Shown piece by piece: positions 14,733 to 24,644 of a DNA stretch of 60,472 nucleotides (positions within the stretch are counted from its first letter, which is position 1; the number at the start of each line of letters is the position of its first letter). The notes beneath the pieces were generated by a model. The model had not been told where the DNA came from. It saw nothing but the letters and a program-made list of their open reading frames with translations, and made no database searches. A program made the position numbers and the translations under genes. The stretch spans positions 1-60,472 of the forward strand of contig JAKAKG010000222.1 of assembly GCA_021813555.1 (NCBI GenBank), read 5' to 3'. The DNA comes from Acidobacteriota bacterium. Lineage in GTDB: Bacteria > Acidobacteriota > UBA4820 > DSQY01.

Positions 14733-16861
14733 GACCTGCCTCCAAAGAGACGGATGGCTCCGTGAATGAGGGCGAAGAGCAGGGCTCCCGCCACGCTCAG
14801 CCAGCCCAGCCACTCGATCCACGTGGCCCTGCTGTTGCCGATGATGTAGAAGGAACTCAGAAGGGGCCTGTTGTTGAAGGTGGGCATCTTTCCTTTGTAG
14901 TTGACCACGTTTACGGGCTTGCCGCCGTAGATGACGGGCACGTCCTTGGGCAGGGCGTCGTCCAGGTCCAGGGGGCGGTGGAGGATGCTGTTCTTGGCGT
15001 GGCAGGCGGTGCAGTCCTTGGTGGCCTGTTCCTTCCCCACGATGCTGTGGCTCATGGCCCACGGAACGATCTCGATGCGCAGCTCGGGGTCGGTGATGCC
15101 CGCGTATTTCTGCAGGAGGCCCTTCACTAGGGCGATCTTTTCGGGCGTGGTGTAGAGGGCCTGGGCTCGGTCGATGATGCCGTCCTTGTCCCCGAACTCC
15201 TTCACGATCTCGGGGCGGTAGGTCCAGCCGTTGGACTTGTCCCAACTTTCGAAGAAGGCCTTCTGAACCTGCCAGGTGAACACGGGCCGGCCCTTGGCCT
15301 TGTCAAACCAGTAGACGCCCGTAATGAGGTTGGTGGGCCGGATTTGGAGATGGCCGTCCTTGGCGGGCGTGGGGACGTAGGCCGGCTGGAAGCCCGTGAC
15401 CTTGGAGTCGGGATCCACGATATCGCCGTCGATGCCGCGGAAGGTGATCCGGCTCGTGCCCGTATCCATCAGGAAGCCCCACTCATCGCTGCGGTAGGCC
15501 CAGAAATGGATGGCGGGGATGTGGCAGGTCTGGCAGGCCAGGGCCTTGAAGTGGAGGCTCTTGTAGGGCAAGAAGGCGTGGGTTTTCTCCGCGTCGTGGC
15601 AGTCGGCACATCCCCGCATGGTGTTGTGACGGCTCATGTTCACGGTCTCGGGCGGGATGTTGCCCCGGGCGAAGTTGTGGTCGGGGCGCTTGAGGTAGAT
15701 GGCGATGTCCTCGCTCACGGGCTTGTACTTCAACTGCTTTTCGGGATCCTCCTGGATCTTGCGGCCGGGGTTGTTGGGCGAGAAGTGGCAATCGATGCAG
15801 ATAAGCCCCTTGGCGGCGTGCACGTCCCAGGGAAAATTCATCTTGTCCTTGCCCACGATGTGGGGGGAGACGGTGTCGCTGATCTTGGCGCCGTTGTAGA
15901 TCCATCCTGCCTTCTCCGTGCCCCTCATGATGTCGGCGTGCTGGATGGGCTGGATGGTGGTGGCATCCCGCGCGGTGAAGCCGTGGCACTTGGCGCAGTT
16001 TTCGAGGGTGGGATCGGACAGGTTGAGGACCTCCTGCTTCACCGTTCCGTCGGCGTTGAACGCGGCGCGGTCATAGAGAAAGGCGCCTTTGGCGTCCTTG
16101 GTCACGATGCCCGTCTGGGAGAGGGTGGCGTTGTTGGCCCACCTGAAGTTCCCCGCGCTCATCTCCTCCCGCCGCGCCCCTCGGCTGGCCTTGGGCACGT
16201 GGCAGATGAAGCAGTCGCCTTCGGCCGTGCCGCTCTTCTCCCAGTCCCAGGGGATGACTTTGCCAGACTCGCGGTCCCGGATGGTGTAGCTCGGGTCCAG
16301 CGGCCCCTTGGCCTTGGCGTCCGGCGACAGAAATTTGCGGCCGTAGAGGTCGTACTCGGAAATGCCTCCGCCCGTGTGGCATACGCCGCATTTGGTGAGC
16401 CACTCGGGCTGGCTCATGTCCGCGTCCGCCGCGTCCGTGATGCCCGCGTGGGTGAGCTGGCGGTTGGGGATGATGGAGAACTTTCCGAACATGCCGGGGG
16501 ACGAGTTGAAGGGAGCGATTCCGTGGGCTTTCAGGAGGGCCGGATCCATCTCGGTCTTACCCTGCTGAAAGTGGAAGCTGTTGGTGATGAAGTCGTAGTC
16601 GTGGCAGTCCCCCCCGCACGTCTGGCGGGTGCTGATGGGGTTGCCCGTGTCCAGCACGTTCTTCCCCGCCGCGTCCTTCAGCACCAGGGCTGGATGGAGC
16701 AGCTTGGGGGGAGCGGGCTGATCGCCTGCTTGCTTCATTCCTGGGTCCTGCCCCGCCATGGTGGCGATGCCCAGCACCGCCGCCAGGACCAGGAGGGCGG
16801 GAGACACACCTACCCTGTCGTCCCGCCGCCCGTGGAGGCGGGACCCTGCGTCACGAATCAT
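14729..16861 (-). CDS. Multiheme c-type cytochrome with C-terminal membrane anchor
   Basis: A 710-residue exported cytochrome. A signal sequence (about residues 18-38) is followed by seven CxxCH sites at about residues 158, 217, 289, 355, 418, 443 and 617. An eighth site, CGGDCH at 82, has three spacer residues. The heme spacing is wide, unlike compact c3 cytochromes. A single transmembrane helix (about 684-701) near the end would tie it to the inner membrane beside the cytochrome b. Together they could pass electrons from quinol to periplasmic or extracellular carriers. Octaheme tetrathionate reductase relatives and CbcA-like proteins are the nearest families I can think of. The natural acceptor is unknown. 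Confidence 0.82.
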   Translation of the reverse strand: MIRDAGSRLHGRRDDRVGVSPALLVLAAVLGIATMAGQDPGMKQAGDQPAPPKLLHPALVLKDAAGKNVLDTGNPISTRQTCGGDCHDYDFITNSFHFQQGKTEMDPALLKAHGIAPFNSSPGMFGKFSIIPNRQLTHAGITDAADADMSQPEWLTKCGVCHTGGGISEYDLYGRKFLSPDAKAKGPLDPSYTIRDRESGKVIPWDWEKSGTAEGDCFICHVPKASRGARREEMSAGNFRWANNATLSQTGIVTKDAKGAFLYDRAAFNADGTVKQEVLNLSDPTLENCAKCHGFTARDATTIQPIQHADIMRGTEKAGWIYNGAKISDTVSPHIVGKDKMNFPWDVHAAKGLICIDCHFSPNNPGRKIQEDPEKQLKYKPVSEDIAIYLKRPDHNFARGNIPPETVNMSRHNTMRGCADCHDAEKTHAFLPYKSLHFKALACQTCHIPAIHFWAYRSDEWGFLMDTGTSRITFRGIDGDIVDPDSKVTGFQPAYVPTPAKDGHLQIRPTNLITGVYWFDKAKGRPVFTWQVQKAFFESWDKSNGWTYRPEIVKEFGDKDGIIDRAQALYTTPEKIALVKGLLQKYAGITDPELRIEIVPWAMSHSIVGKEQATKDCTACHAKNSILHRPLDLDDALPKDVPVIYGGKPVNVVNYKGKMPTFNNRPLLSSFYIIGNSRATWIEWLGWLSVAGALLFALIHGAIRLFGGRS

Positions 16862-16902
16862 GAGTTTTCTCCTTGGCTCTGTTCAGCCCCTAGTGGTTCG
16901 CG

Positions 16903-17832
16903 TCAGTGGGCCGCCTCTTGAAGGGCCTTGATGAGGTTGTCGAAGAGCGCGGTGTAGGACTTGGCTCCAGGGATTCCCTCGATGGAGGAGGCCACCTCGA
17001 TAACCTTCAGGCCCGGCTCCTGCCGGAACGCCTTGCCGTATTCGGGGGGCGTGCTGGGATCCACGATGACGATCTGGGCCTTCATCTCCTTCACGTGGTC
17101 AAGAAGGAGCTTGGGCGTGGGGAGGACGCCAGGGGTTCCCTTGCACACCACGAAGGTGGGCCCGCCGAGCTTGGAAAAATTCTGCCAGCCGCACTGGGCG
17201 CTGAAGATGCGCAGATTCGAGAGGGGCTCCAGTTCCTTCTTCCAGCGGGCGATGTCTCCGGCCACGGCCTTCTGGAAGGCCTCGGCGTTGGCGAGGAAGT
17301 AGGCCCTCTTGTCGGGCCTCAAGTCGCCCAGGCCCTCCGCCGCCGCCCGGGCGATGGTGGCTCCGTTCTGGGGGTTGAGCCAGAAGAAGGGGTCCCCTTC
17401 CATCTGGGAGGGGTCCACGTACCCGAAGCACGTGGAGGTGGGGACGTTGACCCTCGTTGCGCCTTTGGAGACGTCGATCCAGCCCGCGCTGGCTTCCTTC
17501 GAGGATGCCGCTGGTGTGCCCTTGTCGAGGGCCGCGTTGATGGCCGCCGACTCGTTGAAGAATCCCGTCCAAACCACCGCGTCGGCCTTGGCCAGCCTCG
17601 CGCGCACGGCGGACTCCACGGCCAGGTTCTTTCTGAGGATGCACCCCTTGAACAGGCTGAAGGTGTCCACCTGGTTGCCGCCCACGACTTTGACGATGGC
17701 CTCGATGTCCGGCTCCGTCACGGCCACCTGTAGTTTCCCTCCCGGCCCGGCCAGCACGGCCGAGGTCCCCAGGACCCATGTCGCCGCCGCGCAGAGGGCC
17801 AGCCGGCCCCATGAACTCCGTGTCGTTGTCAT
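16903..17832 (-). CDS. ZnuA-like periplasmic binding protein with altered ligands
   Basis: A 309-residue exported protein of the metal-ABC substrate-binding (ZnuA/TroA) fold. A signal peptide ends near residue 29, then LQVAVTEPDIEAIVKVVGG opens the first lobe as in the family. GDPFFWLNPQNG (about 146-157) aligns with the metal-binding YDPHxWLDP loop, but the His is replaced by Phe. The mature protein has only two His residues, neither in a ligand position. It has four Cys (64, 135, 214, 230). No ABC permease or ATPase is nearby. It lies between a NifX-like gene (one-base overlap) and the multiheme cytochrome gene, so it may serve that complex rather than zinc uptake. Confidence 0.75.
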   Translation of the reverse strand: MTTTRSSWGRLALCAAATWVLGTSAVLAGPGGKLQVAVTEPDIEAIVKVVGGNQVDTFSLFKGCILRKNLAVESAVRARLAKADAVVWTGFFNESAAINAALDKGTPAASSKEASAGWIDVSKGATRVNVPTSTCFGYVDPSQMEGDPFFWLNPQNGATIARAAAEGLGDLRPDKRAYFLANAEAFQKAVAGDIARWKKELEPLSNLRIFSAQCGWQNFSKLGGPTFVVCKGTPGVLPTPKLLLDHVKEMKAQIVIVDPSTPPEYGKAFRQEPGLKVIEVASSIEGIPGAKSYTALFDNLIKALQEAAH

Positions 17833-18200
17833 CACACACCTCCAGGGGCACAAGGCCCTGCATTTCCATCCACGCCGGGCAGCCTGAAGCGCGGCTCCCC
17901 CAGCGCTCCGCACCGGTACGCCGAAATCACTTCCATCACCTCGCCCGCCAGGCCTTGAACCACGTCCATGCCCCGGGACCGAATATCCTCTTCCATATCC
18001 TTGCCGATGGCTCCGCAGAGGAGGACGTCTACGCCCATGGCTTGAAGCTTGGGCGCCCGCTCGCTGAATCCGAGGCCGCGGCACGTCCGCTGGCCGGCGG
18101 ATTTGACCCCCCGCTCGTCCACCCGCCAGAGGGTCACCCTGTGGCAAAAGTCGAAGGTCGGAGCAACCCTTCCGTGAAATTCCGGGACCGCCAGAAGCAT
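17832..18200 (-). CDS. NifX/NafY-type dinitrogenase-cofactor-like domain protein
   Basis: A 122-residue cytoplasmic protein of the Nitro_FeMo-Co fold (NifX/NifB C-terminal/VnfX group), which in known cases binds metal-sulfur cofactor precursors. The pattern DFCHRVTLWRVDERG...SAGQRTC, then LLCGAIGKDMEEDIRSRGMDVVQG, fits the family core. Extra Cys residues (FCH, RTC, LLCG, YRCG) may bind a metal. There are no nitrogenase genes in the window, so a redox or metal-sensing role beside the cytochromes is more likely. It is the first gene of the operon, with GGAGGG before ATG and a sigma-54 promoter just upstream. Confidence 0.75.
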   Translation of the reverse strand: MLLAVPEFHGRVAPTFDFCHRVTLWRVDERGVKSAGQRTCRGLGFSERAPKLQAMGVDVLLCGAIGKDMEEDIRSRGMDVVQGLAGEVMEVISAYRCGALGEPRFRLPGVDGNAGPCAPGGV

Positions 18201-18221
18201 GGCACCCTCCGCCCCTGCTAA

Positions 18222-18237
18222 AGCAAGGGCCGTACCA
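18222..18237 (-). promoter_or_regulatory. sigma-54 promoter of the cytochrome operon
   Basis: On the minus strand TGGTACGGCCCTTGCT matches the consensus TGGYACG-N4-TTGCW in full, with the essential GG and GC pairs in place. The start site would fall near 18210, about ten bases before the start codon at 18200, with the ribosome binding site between. Confidence 0.8.
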
Positions 18238-18316
18238 CTAGTCGATTACATTTCTAGCGTATGGCTGATGTTTTGAGAAGAAGGGATCGAGGGGTGAGGA
18301 AGGATTCGTAAAGTGG

Positions 18317-18360
18317 TGCACAGTGCATCGGTCTGAAAGGCGAAAATTGCAAAGTGCAAT
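18317..18360 (-). promoter_or_regulatory. Paired upstream activator sites (TGCA-N3-TGCA)
   Basis: Two perfect palindromes, TGCACAGTGCA (18317-18327) and ATTGCAAAGTGCAAT (18346-18360), share TGCA-N3-TGCA. Their centres are 31 bp apart, about three helical turns, and 112-143 bp upstream of the predicted start of the sigma-54 transcript. This is where enhancer-binding proteins normally sit. Confidence 0.65.
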
Positions 18361-18373
18361 AGTGCGTCGGAGG

Positions 18374-19780
18374 TTAGCTCGAGTGTGGAGGTTCGCCCTT
18401 CTTCAGCCGCCGCCAGAGGGTGGTCTTGTGGATCCCCAATTCGCGCGCCGCGGCGCTTCTGTTGCCCTTGTGGCGCTCAAGGACGGAGAGCATGTGCGCG
18501 CTCTCCACCTGCCGGAGGTTGCCGGCCCCGAGGGGCGCTTCTCCCGGGGCCGGCGGGCCGGAGTCGGCGCACACGGCCGCGGGCAGGTGCTCGGGGAGGA
18601 CCAGGCCTTGGCGGCACAGGATGAAGGCGTGCTCGATGGAGTTTTCAAGTTCGCGGATGTTGCCCGGCCACGGGTAGCGTAGGAGGCATCGCATGGCTTC
18701 CGGCGTGAAGCCCTGAATGTCGCGGCCCCGAAGATGGTTGAGCTTGTCCAAGACGTGCATGGCCAGGAGGGAAATATCCTCGCGCCGGTCGCGCAAGGGA
18801 GGAATTGCAATTTGCACCACATTGAGCCGGTAGTACAGATCCTCCCTGAAACGCCCCGCCCGCACTTCGGCCAGAAGGTTCTTGTTGGTGGCCGCCAGGA
18901 AGCGCACGTCGGCGTGCAAGGTTCGGTTGGAGCCCAGGGGCTCGAAGGTCTTTTCTTGCAGGACCCGAAGGAGGCGCACCTGCATGGCGGGGGAGACGTC
19001 CCCGACCTCATCCAAGAAAAGGGTGCCGCCCTGGGCCGCGGAAAGGCGCCCGAGCTTGTCCCGTTTGGCGTCGGTGAAGGCCCCGGCCCGATAGCCGAAG
19101 AGTTCCGATTCCAGCAAGGCGTCGGGCAGGGCTCCGCAGTTGACCACTACCAGGGGTCCGGAAGCGCGGGGGCTGAGGTGGTGCAGGGCGCGGGCCATGA
19201 GCTCCTTGCCCGTGCCGCTCTCCCCCGTGATGAGGACCGTGCAGTCGCTCTCCGCCACCTGCGGGAGCAGCTCGAAGATCTCCCGCATCTTGTGGTGCGC
19301 CGAGAGCATGTCCTGGAAGGCGAACCGCTTTTCCACCTGCCGCCGCAAGTCCTCCACCAGGGAAAGGTCCCGAAAGGTTTCCACCCCGCCCACCACGTGG
19401 CCCTTCGCGTCCTTGAGCAGCGCCGTGCTCACGCTGATGGGGACCTTCTGGGCTTTGGAGTTGAGGATGCGCACCGACTGGTTGATGACGGGGCGGCCCG
19501 TGGCAAGGGTCCTCTTCAGCGCGCACGAGCCTTCGCAGATATCGGCCTTGAAAACCTCCCAGCATGGGCGCCCCACGGCTTCCTCTTCGCTCGTGCCGGT
19601 GATGGTGGCGGCGGCCCTGTTGAAGGAGGTGACCTTGAACTCGCTGTCCACCGTAAAGACGCCGTCGTTGATGGAGTCGAGGATGGTGCGAAGGCCCCGG
19701 TCCCAGGCCAGGCCGACCTTGCGTTCTCTGGCGGATTCACGGGATGGGACAGCCTTATCGGTCATGGTTGCATTATGCAC
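18374..19780 (-). CDS. sigma-54-dependent activator, PAS-AAA+-Fis
   Basis: A 468-residue enhancer-binding protein. The N-terminal PAS domain (about residues 28-140) carries C73-x8-C82-x3-C86. The AAA+ domain has Walker A GESGTGKE, the sigma-54 contact loop GAFTDA (a variant of GAFTGA), the Walker B region GGTLFLDEVGD and RYPWPGNIRELEN. The C-terminal Fis-type helix-turn-helix is NRSAAARELGIHKTTLWRRLKK. It probably senses redox state or a metal and activates the cytochrome operon just downstream. The GTG at 19780 overlaps a TGCA-N3-TGCA palindrome, and an ATG at 19765 is an equally possible start. Confidence 0.88.
   Translation of the reverse strand: MHNATMTDKAVPSRESARERKVGLAWDRGLRTILDSINDGVFTVDSEFKVTSFNRAAATITGTSEEEAVGRPCWEVFKADICEGSCALKRTLATGRPVINQSVRILNSKAQKVPISVSTALLKDAKGHVVGGVETFRDLSLVEDLRRQVEKRFAFQDMLSAHHKMREIFELLPQVAESDCTVLITGESGTGKELMARALHHLSPRASGPLVVVNCGALPDALLESELFGYRAGAFTDAKRDKLGRLSAAQGGTLFLDEVGDVSPAMQVRLLRVLQEKTFEPLGSNRTLHADVRFLAATNKNLLAEVRAGRFREDLYYRLNVVQIAIPPLRDRREDISLLAMHVLDKLNHLRGRDIQGFTPEAMRCLLRYPWPGNIRELENSIEHAFILCRQGLVLPEHLPAAVCADSGPPAPGEAPLGAGNLRQVESAHMLSVLERHKGNRSAAARELGIHKTTLWRRLKKGEPPHSS
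19769..19779 (-). promoter_or_regulatory. TGCA-N3-TGCA palindrome at the activator start
   Basis: TGCATTATGCA is the same motif as the two upstream activator sites of the cytochrome operon. It covers the first codons of the PAS-AAA+-Fis gene, suggesting that the regulator controls its own synthesis. Confidence 0.4.
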
Positions 19781-19802
19781 CTATTCAGGTGCCGGGTAAA
19801 GG

Positions 19803-19925
19803 GGAAGGACGAGAGCGGCAAGCGGAGAGGAGGTGGTCGGATTTGGGATTTGGGATTTGGGAAAAGAGGCGGCCGAGGGGGAGGATTTCCCTACCACCTC
19901 ACGGCGCACTGCTTGCTCCGATTGA
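19803..19925. repeat. Composite heptamer spacer
   Basis: GCGGAGA/GCGGCAA-like units, then three GGGATTT units (about 19841-19860), and a short CTCACGG-type stretch near 19897. This fills most of the 265-base gap between the two activator genes. Confidence 0.6.
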
Positions 19926-20045
19926 GGGGACAGGGGACAAGCTCAAAGGGAGGTGAATGGGGCTTGTTCCCTCGCCTCCCCGCTCCGGCGCCCCGCGTGC
20001 TGATCCATTGCGGCACCAAGGCTGGCGCGATTCATGGCCTGCGCT

Positions 20046-21869
<1,824 letters not shown>

Positions 21870-21927
21870 CTCAGATTCACACAGTAGATTCCCGTGCGGG
21901 GTGAGTCAAGGCAAACTCAAGATGTAC

Positions 21928-22272
21928 TCAAGGCCGGGGGGCCGCTTCACCCCCGCTGAGCCGGACGATGAAGGCCACGAGATGGCGCCGGGCATCACCA
22001 CGGATGTGCGGGAAGGGAGGCATGCCCTTGGCCCCATGGTCGAGCCGCTCCTCCACCGCGGAGGCGCTCAAGTGGCGTCCCGCCAGGGACGGGCCCGTCG
22101 TTCCCCCCTGGTGGCAGGGAAGGCAGGCCTCCATGTAGACGGTGGCCGCGTCGTCGGTGGCGGGCTTGTAAGGGCTGCCCGTGCACGCCAGGGCCAAGGC
22201 GATGCCCGCCACGGCAAGGGCGGCGGGGGAGAAGAAGGAAGGCTGGCGTCGGGCCCCGTTTTCGGTCACCAT
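21928..22272 (-). CDS. Lipoprotein monoheme cytochrome c
   Basis: A 114-residue exported cytochrome. A hydrophobic signal ends in LALACTGS, a lipobox with the lipidated Cys near residue 30, so the protein should be membrane-attached. The heme site CLPCH is followed by QGGTTGPSLAGR, as in class I cytochromes, and KGMPPF provides a candidate distal Met. The start at 22272 is chosen because the signal peptide follows directly; the upstream in-frame extension is unlike coding sequence. It could accept electrons from the adjacent bc-type complex. Confidence 0.75.
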   Translation of the reverse strand: MVTENGARRQPSFFSPAALAVAGIALALACTGSPYKPATDDAATVYMEACLPCHQGGTTGPSLAGRHLSASAVEERLDHGAKGMPPFPHIRGDARRHLVAFIVRLSGGEAAPRP

Positions 22273-22486
22273 GAGGATGGACTGTACGGCCTTCCAGGGC
22301 CCACGGGAAGGCAGGGCAGCGGGCCTCGCCAAAGTTGGGGCATATGCCCCTCGCCATGGCGGCACGGGATTGTCCTTTCAACCTTTTGAACCCCGGAGCA
22401 TCTTAGAGGGTGTTCGGATCAAAGGCCGGACGAAGGTGGTGGCGGACAACGGATGGCAAAGGAGCAGAGGACTGGAAGCTGGTGAA

Positions 22487-22525
22487 GTTCGGGCCGCGCA
22501 GCGTCTCGCGTCTCGCGCCCCGAAC
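22487..22525 (+). repeat. Hairpin containing GCGTCTC heptamers
   Basis: GTTCGGG/CCCGAAC (22487-22493 and 22519-22525) encloses two GCGTCTC units. It stands in the 295-base spacer ahead of the Moco operon; the rest of that spacer shows nothing clear. Confidence 0.4.
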
Positions 22526-22567
22526 AGATCGTTCCCGGCAATGCACGTCCTCCAAGGAGCAGCGACC

Positions 22568-23029
22568 ATGAACGGTCCCGAACTCATCGCGGTAAACCTT
22601 TCCGAAGGCGGCATCCCCAAACTGCCCGTTCAGCGGGCTCAGGTCTTGGAGCGGGGGCTTGAGGGTGACGGACAGGCCCACGCCAAGCACACCAAGCCCA
22701 ACCGCGCCCTCTCCCTGCTCCATCAGGAGGTCATCGCGCAACTGGCGGCGGAAGGATACGCCGTAGGGCCGGGCGCCTTGGGTGAGAACCTCACGGTTCA
22801 GGGCTTGTACGATCTTCCGCTCGCCGTGGGCACCCGGTTGGCCTTTGCGGGAGGCGTGGAAATCGAGCTGAGCGAGGCCAGGAAGCCGTGTTTCGTCCTG
22901 GATGCGGTGGATCCCAAGCTCAAGGAAGTGACGGTGGGCCGCCTGGGATGGATGGCGCGGGTGGTAAAGCCGGGGTGGATCGGTCCCGGCGAGGCCATTC
23001 GTGTTTCCTACCCCGCGCCTACGGTCTGA
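22568..23029 (+). CDS. MOSC domain protein (first of two)
   Basis: A 153-residue stand-alone MOSC domain, the beta-barrel fold of Moco sulfurase C-termini and YiiM/YuaD proteins that handle Moco or its sulfur. Visible features are VLERGLEGDGQAHAKHTKPNRALSLLHQEVI, GPGALGENLTVQGL (the GxxGENL signature) and the conserved Cys in EARKPCFVLD. It heads the Moco operon. The ATG at 22568 follows CAAGGAGCAG. Confidence 0.82.
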   Translation: MNGPELIAVNLSEGGIPKLPVQRAQVLERGLEGDGQAHAKHTKPNRALSLLHQEVIAQLAAEGYAVGPGALGENLTVQGLYDLPLAVGTRLAFAGGVEIELSEARKPCFVLDAVDPKLKEVTVGRLGWMARVVKPGWIGPGEAIRVSYPAPTV

Positions 23030-23047
23030 CAACGAAAGGGTATCCCC

Positions 23048-23659
23048 TTGGCCGGTCCGAACGCAGGGATCATTCTGGGCGCCGTCCTGGCCGGCGGCGA
23101 AAGCCGCAGGATGGGGAGGCCCAAGGAGGGCGTCCTCCTCCCCGGAGGGAGGCCCATGATCGAACCCATTCTGGATGCCATGCGCGAGGCCTTCGGATCG
23201 GTGATCGTGGCGGGCGCCTGCGCGGGGTACGAATGCGCGGGGCGGCCGGGGGTCCTGCACATCCGGGACGGCCAGCCGGGCCTTGGGCCGCTGGCCGGAC
23301 TGGAAGCCCTCCTCGCCTCGGGCGCCGCGGAGGGCTATGTGGTGGCCGCCTGCGACCAGCCCATGGTGACGGCGGTCCTCCTTCGCCGTCTCGCGCAAGA
23401 GGCGGGGCCGCGGGGGCGGTTTTTCAGGGCGGCCCGGAGCGGTGAGCACCTCGACCCCCTTCCCGGCTATTTTCCGTCCTGCTGGCTGACGTCCGTCACG
23501 ACAGCCCTGGCGGAAGGAAGGCGTTCGCTGAGGGCGCTGGTGCGGTCAGCGATGGTGGAGTGGGTGCCCCTGGAGGACTCGGATGCGGGCAAGCTGGCCA
23601 GCATCAACGCCCCCGAAGACCTCAGACTCCTCCCAGAGGGATCGGGTGTGAGACCATGA
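23048..23659 (+). CDS. mobA: Molybdenum cofactor guanylyltransferase MobA
   Basis: A 203-residue enzyme that joins GMP from GTP to Mo-molybdopterin, making the guanine-dinucleotide cofactor required by the molybdoenzyme at 8847. The N-terminal nucleotide-binding signature AVLAGGESRRMGRPKEGVLL is clear (residues 12-31), followed by GPLAGLEALL and the metal-binding ACDQPMV (about 101-107). The start is TTG at 23048, since the signature follows closely. Its stop overlaps the moaA start. Confidence 0.87.
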   Translation: MAGPNAGIILGAVLAGGESRRMGRPKEGVLLPGGRPMIEPILDAMREAFGSVIVAGACAGYECAGRPGVLHIRDGQPGLGPLAGLEALLASGAAEGYVVAACDQPMVTAVLLRRLAQEAGPRGRFFRAARSGEHLDPLPGYFPSCWLTSVTTALAEGRRSLRALVRSAMVEWVPLEDSDAGKLASINAPEDLRLLPEGSGVRP

Positions 23660-24642
23660 GCGCTATGATCGATCCCTTCGGCCGCCGGCACGTCTACCTA
23701 AGGCTCGCCTTAACCCACCGGTGCAACCTTAACTGCACCTACTGCCGCCCGTCCGGGTGCGGCACGGTCACCACCGGCCCCATCCTTCCTTCCGGCAGCA
23801 TTCTCCGCCTGGTCCGCATCTTCGCGGCCCTTGGCATCTGCAAAGTGCGCCTCACGGGCGGAGAGCCCACCCTGAGGCCCGACCTCCCGGATCTGGTGTC
23901 GAGGATCGCCGCGGTGCAAGGCATCGGGACCCTCGCCCTCACCACGAACGGGGTCACCCTCGGAAGCCTCGCCGCCCCCCTCCGGCGGGCCGGGGTCGAG
24001 AACCTGAACGTGAGCCTGGACAGCCTCCGCCGGGAACGGTTTCTGAAGATCACGGGCCGGGACCTCCTCCCCGCGGTCCTCAAGGGCATCGGCGCGGCGC
24101 TGGAGGCGGGATTCGAACCCCTCAAGCTCAACACGGTCGTCATGGGCGGCGTGAACGACGACGAACTGCTGGAGTTCGTGGAGCTTGCGCGGAGCAAGCC
24201 CGTGAACATCCGCTTCATCGAGTACATGCCGTTCCGGGAGAACGGGTGGAGCCGGGAGGGCTTCGTGTCCCACGAGCGCATGCGCGAGCGCATCGAACGG
24301 GTTCACCGGCTCGTCCCCGTGGGCCAAGGCGAGCATACGGGCGGCGTGGCGAAGGACTTTTCCGTGGAGGGCTTCCGGGGCCAGATCAGCTTTATCACGC
24401 CCCTCTCCGACGTCTTCTGCGACCGCTGCAACCGGCTGAGGGTGACCGCCGACGGCAAACTGAAAACGTGCCTTTTCGCACCCGCCGGGCTCGACCTCGC
24501 GAAGGCGCTCGCGCGCGAGGCGAGCGATGCCGCCGTGGCGCGCCTCATTCTCGAAGCCCTCGCCTCCAAACCCGAGAAGCACCCCGAGGCGGAGGAGCTG
24601 AGGGCCGGCCAGGATCTGCCCATGAACGAAATAGGAGGCTGA
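23656..24642 (+). CDS. moaA: GTP 3',8-cyclase MoaA
   Basis: A 328-residue radical SAM enzyme, the first step of molybdopterin synthesis, making 3',8-cyclo-GTP. The N-terminal 4Fe-4S motif is CNLNCTYC (about residues 24-31). The radical SAM GGE motif appears as LTGGEPTLRPDL. The second C-terminal cluster motif is CDRCNRLRVTADGKLKTCLF. The family's usual GG ending is present as NEIGG, the C-terminal di-glycine needed for activity. The ATG overlaps the MobA stop as ATGA, confirming translational coupling. Confidence 0.93.
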   Translation: MSAMIDPFGRRHVYLRLALTHRCNLNCTYCRPSGCGTVTTGPILPSGSILRLVRIFAALGICKVRLTGGEPTLRPDLPDLVSRIAAVQGIGTLALTTNGVTLGSLAAPLRRAGVENLNVSLDSLRRERFLKITGRDLLPAVLKGIGAALEAGFEPLKLNTVVMGGVNDDELLEFVELARSKPVNIRFIEYMPFRENGWSREGFVSHERMRERIERVHRLVPVGQGEHTGGVAKDFSVEGFRGQISFITPLSDVFCDRCNRLRVTADGKLKTCLFAPAGLDLAKALAREASDAAVARLILEALASKPEKHPEAEELRAGQDLPMNEIGG

Positions 24643-24644
24643 AG

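Noticed and set aside
17832-18200. Nitrogen fixation genes, suggested by the NifX-like protein
   Set aside because: No nitrogenase structural or Nif assembly genes are in the window; the domain family is wider than nitrogen fixation.
22350-22370. sigma-54-like GGCACGGGATTGT near the cytochrome lipoprotein and MOSC genes
   Set aside because: The spacing and -12 element are wrong (TTG shifted, no GC), and a GG-N10-GC pair is absent.
22401-22567. Molybdenum cofactor riboswitch ahead of the Moco operon
   Set aside because: Only a hairpin around a GCGTCTC repeat is visible; I cannot match the known Moco RNA core.
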